64,000 nucleotides of DNA from Tragulus kanchil (taxonomy: Eukaryota > Chordata > Mammalia > Artiodactyla > Tragulidae). Within the stretch, counting starts at the first letter, position 1. Every line of letters starts with the position of its first letter. The DNA lies in assembly GCA_022376925.1 (NCBI GenBank), contig JAIOJX010000026.1:200112400-200176399 (forward strand), read 5' to 3'. Shown piece by piece: positions 56,918 to 64,000 of the stretch. The notes beneath the pieces are model-generated. The model worked only from the letters and a program-made list of their open reading frames with translations, did not search any database and had not been told where the DNA came from. The position numbers were made by a program, and so were the translations under genes.

Positions 56918-57794
56918 TCTATAGTAATATCTAATATTTATTGAGCATTTAGCATGTTCTTGGTAATGTTTGAAGTACTTTTCATGAATTAACTCATCAT
57001 CCTCTCAAGAGCCCCTTAAGTACTGTTCTATATGTCATGAAAATTTTTTATGAAAAAAAGATATTAATAACAAAATATAATTTGAAAATTGCCCAGAGGA
57101 TAAAATAGCTCTGATCACGAAAATGCTTGCAATTTTTTTTCCAAAATACTGTGTAATCACTGCTTATACCTAAATATACTTAAAGAAAAAAAAGTCTAAT
57201 GGAAATCAGTGCCAAGAAAAGCATTTGTTGGGAAGAAAAGGATGGGCACATTAATGAGAAGAAATGTAATTAATAAGAAAAAATACCATATCCAAATATC
57301 ACTGAATAATTTCTTGTTTTCTTGAACTTTGAATAATTTGAGAGAAGTGTTTCTATGTATTGTTTGTTTTCATGTGCTTCTGCACTTCCTGATTCTGGCC
57401 GGGAACAAGGACAAACCTGCCAAAATACTGCAAGAGGAGATGCTGCTGATCACGGGCAGGAAATACTCAAAGTCCCATGAGATAGCCTGTTCTGAGGAGA
57501 CTTCCACACCAAGTCTGCTGACCTCAGGAGGACCATCAGGCCACCAAGCTCACTGTTGGAACCTGCTCAGGGCCAGAGGTGTTTGGGAGCTCTTCATTTC
57601 AGGCATCCATGACAACACAACACTTGGGATTCTTTTAAGCTCCAAGTGCTGCTCATTTTTTGTTTATTTTTCAGAAGGAAAGCAGATGGCAAAAACTGGA
57701 CTCAGCTGGGAAATGGTTGAATCCGTTATATTATATCCATATTATAGGATGTTAATTTGCTATCAAAACCAGCCACTTATATTTCTATACTAAT

Positions 57795-58005
57795 GTGTTG
57801 TGTTCAGTCATTAAACCATATCTGACTCTTTGTGACCCCATGGACTGCAGCATGCCAGCCTTCCCTGTCCTTCACTATTTCCCAGAGTTTGCTCAAATTC
57901 ACGTCCATTAAGTCAGTGACGCTATCTAACCAGCTCATCCTTTTCTGTCACCCGCTTCTCCTTTTGCCTTCAATCTTTCCCAGCCTCAGGGTCTTTTCCA
58001 ATGAG
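57795..58005 (-). mobile_element. Copy of the BovB end made by D19
   Basis: 56707-56917 at +1088. Confidence 0.9.
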
Positions 58006-58017
58006 TCTATAGTAATA

Positions 58018-58235
58018 TCTAATATTTATTGAGCATTTAGCATGTTCTTGGTAATGTTTGAAGTACTTTTCATGAATTAACTCATTTCATCCTCTCAAGA
58101 GCCCCTTAAGTACTGTTCTATATGTCATACCTGAGAGACAGAGCTGTTAAATTACTTTTCCAAGATGGCATAGTGAGCATGAGTGTGATTTGCGACCAGG
58201 GTGACTGGCTCCTCAGTCTGTGCTTTTAACTTATA
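58018..58235 (-). mobile_element. MIR-like SINE, antisense
   Basis: tctaatatttattgagcatt, catttcatcctctcaagagc, gagacagagctgttaaatta and ctcctcagtctgtgctttta match reverse-complement MIR. Copies: partial 56930-57039, full 59105-59322. Confidence 0.7.
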
Positions 58236-58239
58236 TGGG

Positions 58240-58750
58240 AAAATCCCTGTTGATCTGAAGTGACAGCCATGATATATCCTTAAGGAGGGTGGGCATTATA
58301 TAGTACTGGAAAACTGTACCAAAAAGAAGTCAATACTATGAGAAGTTATTTATGACCTCTATGACCTTGGTAAGTATTGACCATTCTGGGTTTTGCTTAA
58401 TCTATTTCAGTAAGTAGGGATAACAATATCTGCCTTGTATACCTCACAGAAGGTAGGAATCAAACCATATCAATAAAGTGTTTTGTCAATCATTTTGTAA
58501 TAAAGTTTTATTATTAAGAATATTCTTATTTATATTGCTATATAAATATTAAGGATCTATTACATCTATATTATCTTATATTTTATATATTATATATTGA
58601 TATTGCTATAAAAATCTTGGTCATTGCTAAGATACATTCAAACTAAGAAGCATTACTCTTGATATGTAATTAAGTGCGACTGAAGGGAACTGTAGTCAAA
58701 TGTGCTTGCAAAACATAGTTTTAATAAAGTTAAACTTTTAAAAGTGGCAA
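58240..58750. other. Unclassified AT-rich sequence
   Basis: Contains TA-rich stretches (58555-58605). Nothing recognised; copied at 59328-59838. Confidence 0.35.
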
Positions 58751-58793
58751 TGTTACGGGCTAAATTGTGCCTTCCCCACCCTCAATCATATAT

Positions 58794-58931
58794 CGGGCTT
58801 TCCTAGTGGCTCAAACTGTAAAGAATCCGCCTGCAATGCAGGAAACCAGGTTTGATCTCTGGTCAGGAGGCTGGAGAAGGGAATTAAGTTTTCTAGACTG
58901 GGGGGAGGAACTGGGGACATTGTGCTGGCCC
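58794..58931 (+). mobile_element. Bov-tA SINE, degraded and cut at the D20 junction
   Basis: The first 75 bases match the intact SINE at 59882. After ggtcaggaggct the sequence is a garbled version and ends at the junction. Confidence 0.8.
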
Positions 58932-59092
58932 CTGCAGCATGCCAGCCTTCCCTGTCCTTCACTATTTCCCAGAGTTTGCTCAAATTCACGTCCATTAAGT
59001 CAGTGACGCTATCTAACCAGCTCATCCTTTTCTGTCACCCGCTTCTCCTTTTGCCTTCAATCTTTCCCAGCCTCAGGGTCTTTTCCAATGAG
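58932..59092 (-). mobile_element. Partial third copy of the BovB end made by D20
   Basis: 57845-58005 at +1087. It lacks the part left of ctgcagcatgcc because copy B of D20 starts there. Confidence 0.9.
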
Positions 59093-59104
59093 TCTATAGT
59101 AATA

Positions 59105-59322
59105 TCTAATATTTATTGAGCATTTAGCATGTTCTTGGTAATGTTTGAAGTACTTTTCATGAATTAACTCATTTCATCCTCTCAAGAGCCCCTTAAGTAC
59201 TGTTCTATATGTCATACCTGAGAGACAGAGCTGTTAAATTACTTTTCCAAGATGGCATAGTGAGCATGAGTGTGATTTGCGACCAGGGTGACTGGCTCCT
59301 CAGTCTGTGCTTTTAACTTATA
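59105..59322 (-). mobile_element. Copy of the MIR-like SINE made by D20
   Basis: 58018-58235 at +1087. Confidence 0.7.
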
Positions 59323-59838
59323 TGGGAAAATCCCTGTTGATCTGAAGTGACAGCCATGATATATCCTTAAGGAGGGTGGGCATTATATAGTACTGGAAAA
59401 CTGTCCCAAAAAAGAAGTCAATACTATGAGAAGTTATTTATGACCTCTATGACCTTGGTAAGTATTGACCATTCTGGGTTTTGCTTAATCTATTTCAGTA
59501 AGTAGGGATAACAATATCTGCCTTGTATACCTCACAGAAGGTAGGAATCAAACCATATCAATAAAGTGTTTTGTCAATCATTTTGTAATAAAGTTTTATT
59601 ATTAAGAATATTCTTATTTATATTGCTATATAAATATTAAGGATCTATTACATCTATATTATCTTATATTTTATATATTATATATTGATATTGCTATAAA
59701 AATCTTGGTCATTGCTAAGATACATTCAAACTAAGAAGCATTACTCTTGATATGTAATTAAGTGCGACTGAAGGGAACTGTAGTCAAATGTGCTTGCAAA
59801 ACATAGTTTTAATAAAGTTAAACTTTTAAAAGTGGCAA

Positions 59839-60450
59839 TGTTACGGGCTAAATTGTGCCTTCCCCACCCTCAATCATATATCGGGCTTTCCTAGTGGCTC
59901 AAACTGTAAAGAATCCGCCTGCAATGCAGGAAACCAGGTTTGATCTCTGGTCAGGAGGCTCCCCTGGAGAAGGGAATGGTTACTCACTCCAGTATTCTTG
60001 CCTGGAGAATTCCATGGACAGAGGAGCCTGGAGGGCTACAGTCCATGGGGTCACAAAGAGTCAGACACGACTGGGTGACTAACAGTTTTCACTTTCACAT
60101 TCATATATTGAATTTGTAATTCCCTAGTACCTCAGAGTGTGATTGTATTTTGAGATTGGGTCCTTAAAGAGGTGATTAGGTTAAAATGAAGCCATTATGG
60201 TGGGCTCTAATCTAATCTGACTGGTTATTTTATAAAAAAAGAGGACATTTGGACACACAAGGAAACTCCAGTTTTGTGTGAGCATAGAGAAAAGGCCATT
60301 TGGGGACACAATGAGAAGGTGGCCATTCTGAAAGCCAAGGAGAGAGGACTCAGAAGACACCATGTTGATACCTTGAAATTGGACTAACTTCTAGAACTGT
60401 GAGTAAACACATTTCTAATATTTAAGACACTTAGTCTATGGTATTTCAAT
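59839..60450 (+). mobile_element. MLT1-type LTR (ERVL-MaLR) split by Bov-tA
   Basis: The 5' part is tgttacgggctaaattgtgc. After the SINE: ctagtacctcagagtgtga, gattgggtccttaaagaggt, gccattatggtgggctcta, catttggacacacaaggaaa, gccaaggagagaggactcag, ctagaactgtgagtaaacac. This order is that of mammalian MLT1 LTRs. No internal genes. Confidence 0.85.
59882..60100 (+). mobile_element. Bov-tA SINE inside the MLT1 LTR
   Basis: cgggctttcctagtggctc, cactccagtattcttgcctg, catggggtcacaaagagtca, ctgggtgactaacagttttc. tcatatat flanks it at 59874-59881 and 60101-60108. Confidence 0.93.
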
Positions 60451-61132
60451 AGGCAGAGACTGCGTCTAGTGGCAAAGACACATCAGAATTTGGGGTTCAA
60501 TGTCCCCAGCTCCATCAGGGGTTTCCCAATATGTCTCCATTCCAATTTTCAGGATCCCATTCCTTCCTAATCAATGCCCTCACTTTTGTAGTAGACACCC
60601 TCCAATGTTGGGAATTCAATTGTTTTGTAATTCAGCCACTAGCAGTCTGAGATTCTGGGCTTGGTTTTCAGGAATCTCAGCTTTGCAGCTACAGGAAATG
60701 AATCTTTTTCAGGGCAGACATAGAAGCTTTCAAGTCATTTATACAGAAATTGAGCTGGAAATTTGAATCATTTAGGTCATTTTTTTCTTTTCTCACTTTG
60801 TCCTGCAACATTAGAAGTAACCAGTCAATCTCATTTACTTGTTAGTTTGAAAAAAAATAAAACAGTTGAAGGGAATGTATATGCGGGTACTCAGAAATTT
60901 GCCTCTTAAAAGTATTTCATTAGGAGTATCCAATGTTGATATTTTGCTTATTTCTATTGCCACAACATACCACTTGGATTCATCAGGGGTCCCTTTATTA
61001 ATAAAAATAATTAACATCTTTAAATCTAATCATACTAGACAACCAATCCCAGACATCCCAGACCAATTCAGAAAACCCATCCTTAAGATTCTGTTCCTCT
61101 TGAACCAATCTTGGCAAAACCCATGATGGGTG
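60451..61132. other. Unclassified sequence
   Basis: Reads like degraded interspersed-repeat DNA, but I could not name the family. Parts recur at 61541-62205 and 63001-63290. Confidence 0.35.
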
Positions 61133-61545
61133 CCATGGGGTCACAAAGAGTCAGACACGACTGGGTGACTAACAGTTTTCACTTTCACATTCATATATTG
61201 AATTTGTAATTCCCTAGTACCTCAGAGTGTGATTGTATTTTGAGATTGGGTCCTTAAAGAGGTGATTAGGTTAAAATGAAGCCATTATGGTGGGCTCTAA
61301 TCTAATCTGACTGGTTATTTTATAAAAAAAGAGGACATTTGGACACACAAGGAAACTCCAGTTTTGTGTGAGCATAGAGAAAAGGCCATTTGGGGACACA
61401 ATGAGAAGGTGGCCATTCTGAAAGCCAAGGAGAGAGGACTCAGAAGACACCATGTTGATACCTTGAAATTGGACTAACTTCTAGAACTGTGAGTAAACAC
61501 ATTTCTAATATTTAAGACACTTAGTCTATGGTATTTCAATAGGCA
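61133..61545 (+). mobile_element. Copied Bov-tA tail plus MLT1 part made by D21
   Basis: 60043-60450 at +1090. The SINE head and MLT1 5' end are missing because copy B begins at ccatggggtcac. Confidence 0.88.
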
Positions 61546-62205
61546 GAGACTGCGTCTAGTGGCAAAGACACATCAGAATTTGGGGTTCAATGTCCCCAGC
61601 TCCATCAGGGGTTTCCCAATATGTCTCCATTCCAATTTTCAGGATCCCATTCCTTCCTAATCAATGCCCTCACTTTTGTAGTAGACACCCTCCAATGTTG
61701 GGAATTCAATTGTTTTGTAATTCAGCCACTAGCAGTCTGAGATTCTGGGCTTGGTTTTCAGGAATCTCAGCTTTGCAGCTACAGGAAATGAATCTTTTTC
61801 AGGGCAGACATAGAAGCTTTCAAGTCATTTATACAGAAATTGAGCTGGAAATTTGAATCATTTAGGTCATTTTTTTCTTTTCTCACTTTGTCCTGCAACA
61901 TTAGAAGTAACCAGTCAATCTCATTTACTTGTTAGTTTGAAAAAAATAAAACAGTTGAAGGGAATGTATATGCGGGTACTCAGAAATTTGCCTCTTAAAA
62001 GTATTTCATTAGGAGTATCCAATGTTGATATTTTGCTTATTTCTATTGCCACAACATACCACTTGGATTCATCAGGGGTCCCTTTATTAATAAAAATAAT
62101 TAACATCTTTAAATCTAATCATACTAGACAACCAATCCCAGACATCCCAGACCAATTCAGAAAACCCATCCTTAAGATTCTGTTCCTCTTGAACCAATCT
62201 TGGCA

Positions 62206-62600
62206 CCAAAATGTGTACTAGTCAGGGTTTTGTTTCTCCGAACAACCCTTACTAACACATGTGAGACTTTCTTCAAACTATTGATCTTCACTGTGAATAT
62301 CCAAGAAGTTGAGACCACACAGCAGTTCCCAAACACCTGTGTCCATAAAACATGTTTTTGCAGTATCTTCTAAGATGACAATTTTGAGGAAGATAATTGA
62401 ATATATACTGTTCTACATGGAGCCTGCCTTTGTGTATGTGTCTAATACTTACGTCAAAATCTCAGCAGTGGAAGGAGCTTTGAGATTCCCCAGTGCCCTT
62501 CTCTGATACCATCTTTGTATTCTTGTCCTGTATGGTTAAGTCCACACTTAACCATACCACTTAACTGGTTCGAATTGCTTTTTTTAGGGTACAGACCAAC
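62206..62600. other. Unclassified sequence, D22
   Basis: Starts with gtgtactagtcagggttttg, a wording common near LTR-type repeat ends. No exon supported. Copied at 63286-63680. Confidence 0.35.
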
Positions 62601-62604
62601 TGAA

Positions 62605-63000
62605 TATTCACTTATTCCTCACATATGTGTTTGAATGCCTACTATGTGCCAGGCCCTGTTCTAGACTAAGAGTATGGCAGTAAACAAAACAGAACACACC
62701 TGCTCAGATTCAAGTGGGGAAAGACAGACAATAGTAGACAAAGTCAACAAGTCATTGCAGATAGAGACTTGATGCTGTGGGGTGAAATAAAGTAGAAAAG
62801 GGATAACGGAGTTCTGGGTGGCCTGGTTGGGGCTGCAGATTAAACAAAGGAAGATCTGGAAAAGCTACTCTGGGGTGACTTGAACTCTGGAGTGAAGCCT
62901 TGAATGAAATGAGGGAGGAACCATGGAACCATATGGGAGGAGCAGTTCAGGCTCTACTTTTTAATGGGAGGTTAGCAGCTTGAGACTCATGGAGAAGGTG
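62605..63000 (-). mobile_element. L2 LINE 3' end, antisense
   Basis: gaatgcctactatgtgccag, ccctgttctagactaagag, gcagtaaacaaaacagaac, later tactctggggtgacttgaac and agtgaagccttgaatgaaat match reverse-complement L2. Copied at 63685-64000. Confidence 0.7.
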
Positions 63001-63684
63001 TCTCATTTACTTGTTAGTTTGAAAAAATAAAACAGTTGAAGGGAATGTATATGCGGTACTCAGAAATTTGCCTCTTAAAAGTATTTCATTAGGAGTATCC
63101 AATGTTGATATTTTGCTTATTTCTATTGCCACAACATACCACTTGGATTCATCAGGGGTCCCTTTATTAATAAAAATAATTAACATCTTTAAATCTAATC
63201 ATACTAGACAACCAATCCCAGACATCCCAGACCAATTCAGAAAACCCATCCTTAAGATTCTGTTCCTCTTGAACCAATCTTGGCACCAAAATGTGTACTA
63301 GTCAGGGTTTTGTTTCTCCGAACAACCCTTACTAACACATGTGAGACTTTCTTCAAACTATTGATCTTCACTGTGAATATCCAAGAAGTTGAGACCACAC
63401 AGCAGTTCCCAAACACCTGTGTCCATAAAACATGTTTTTGCAGTATCTTCTAAGATGACAATTTTGAGGAAGATAATTGAATATATACTGTTCTACATGG
63501 AGCCTGCCTTTGTGTATGTGTCTAATACTTACGTCAAAATCTCAGCAGTGGAAGGAGCTTTGAGATTCCCCAGTGCCCTTCTCTGATACCATCTTTGTAT
63601 TCTTGTCCTGTATGGTTAAGTCCACACTTAACCATACCACTTAACTGGTTCGAATTGCTTTTTTTAGGGTACAGACCAACTGAA

Positions 63685-64000
63685 TATTCACTTATTCCTC
63701 ACATATGTGTTTGAATGCCTACTATGTGCCAGGCCCTGTTCTAGACTAAGAGTATGGCAGTAAACAAAACAGAACACACCTGCTCAGATTCAAGTGGGGA
63801 AAGACAGACAATAGTAGACAAAGTCAACAAGTCATTGCAGATAGAGACTTGATGCTGTGGGGTGAAATAAAGTAGAAAAGGGATAACGGAGTTCTGGGTG
63901 GCCTGGTTGGGGCTGCAGATTAAACAAAGGAAGATCTGGAAAAGCTACTCTGGGGTGACTTGAACTCTGGAGTGAAGCCTTGAATGAAATGAGGGAGGAA
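63685..64000 (-). mobile_element. Copy of the L2 3' end made by D22, cut by window end
   Basis: 62605-62920 at +1080; the copy continues past the window. Confidence 0.7.

Larger units (their letters stand above)
55972..58128 (+). repeat. Tandem direct duplication D19, unit 1088 bp
   Basis: Copy A is 55972-57059 and copy B is 57060-58128. Near the end of copy A a ttc is missing (56997), and the last 20 bases (57040-57059) are unrelated to copy B. The unit includes a BovB 3' end. Confidence 0.93.
57845..60018 (+). repeat. Tandem direct duplication D20, unit 1087-1088 bp
   Basis: Copy A is 57845-58931 and copy B begins at 58932. A C/A change and one extra A appear near 59404. The last 60 bases of copy A (58870-58931) are a degraded version of the Bov-tA SINE that is intact in copy B. 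The BovB part occurs three times (56757, 57845, 58932). Confidence 0.92.
60043..62205 (+). repeat. Tandem direct duplication D21, unit 1090 bp
   Basis: Copy A is 60043-61132 and copy B is 61133-62205. A-run length differs near 61941. The last 20 bases of copy A diverge. Copy B starts in the 3' part of the Bov-tA SINE, so a second, headless SINE tail and a second partial MLT1 LTR appear at 61133-61545. Confidence 0.93.
61919..64000 (+). repeat. Tandem direct duplication D22, unit about 1080 bp, cut by window end
   Basis: Copy A is 61919-63000 and copy B runs from 63001 to the window end at offset 1080. Copy B has two single-base losses in its first 60 bases (A run near 63022, G run near 63054). 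The segment near 60829-61120 is therefore present three times. Confidence 0.92.

Noticed and set aside
326..64000. A new mobile element that duplicates 1.1 kb of flank
   Set aside because: No shared sequence, motif or terminal repeat occurs at the 22 junctions, and the size floor and end-clustered errors fit an assembly cause better. Only read evidence could reopen this.

Overview
The window is ruminant (pecoran, most likely bovid) nuclear DNA. The diagnosis rests on its repeats. There are several Bov-A2/Bov-tA SINEs, 5'-truncated BovB (RTE) LINE ends, cetartiodactyl tRNA-derived CHR-type SINEs with target-site duplications, artiodactyl L1 3' ends, and ruminant-type ERV LTRs, over a background of old mammalian repeats (MIR, L2, MER2/Tigger, MLT1). 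I found no protein-coding exon, tRNA, rRNA or CRISPR array that I can support. The longest open frames are repeat-derived, run through microsatellites, or are unsupported short frames. The window reads as an intergenic or deep intronic stretch.

The dominant feature is structural. Twenty-two times in 64 kb, about 1.08-1.23 kb of sequence is followed at once by a nearly identical direct copy of itself. Second copies begin near 1553, 3546, 7557, 10122, 13373, 16860, 18756, 22982, 26211, 28332, 31415, 35055, 41031, 43767, 46641, 48497, 50609, 54663, 57060, 58932, 61133 and 63001 (the last is cut by the window end). Roughly 24.6 kb is therefore redundant and the underlying unique sequence is about 39 kb. 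Duplicated SINEs share insertion sites and target-site duplications, so they are copies of one insertion. Copy differences are mostly homopolymer indels, plus scrambled sequence concentrated in the 50-120 bases next to each junction. Read as pieces of about 1.85-6 kb with noisy ends, laid head to tail without merging overlaps of about 1.1 kb, the layout is best explained as an assembly artefact. A biological origin would be remarkable and can be tested with reads.

Layout after mental collapsing: 1-4620 holds a CHR-type SINE and an L1 3' end with a nested SINE. 4621-8680 has a SINE, a MER-like relic and an antisense ERV LTR with a tandem-repeat leader. 8930-11300 has a SINE and an L2 tail. 11470-14500 has a CHR-type SINE and an L1 ORF2/3'UTR fragment carrying nested SINEs and a TA/CA/GT microsatellite. 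15150-19930 has SINEs, a MIR tail and L2. 19934-21243 has a small GC-rich patch and a probable solo LTR. 21780-24510 has MIR and a SINE. 24570-27300 has MIR, a MER2-like element and an ERV LTR with TATA box and poly(A) signal. 28130-32810 has a CHR-type SINE and an L2 with a nested SINE. 33225-36140 has SINEs, a BovB end and an L1 end. 36140-39888 is the longest stretch outside any duplication. 39400-45000 has SINEs, BovB and MIR. 45546-51766 is mostly unclassified unique sequence, present in two or three copies. 52018-55818 has a CHR-type SINE, an L2 ORF remnant and Bov-tA. 55972-64000 has BovB, MIR, an MLT1 LTR split by Bov-tA, and L2.
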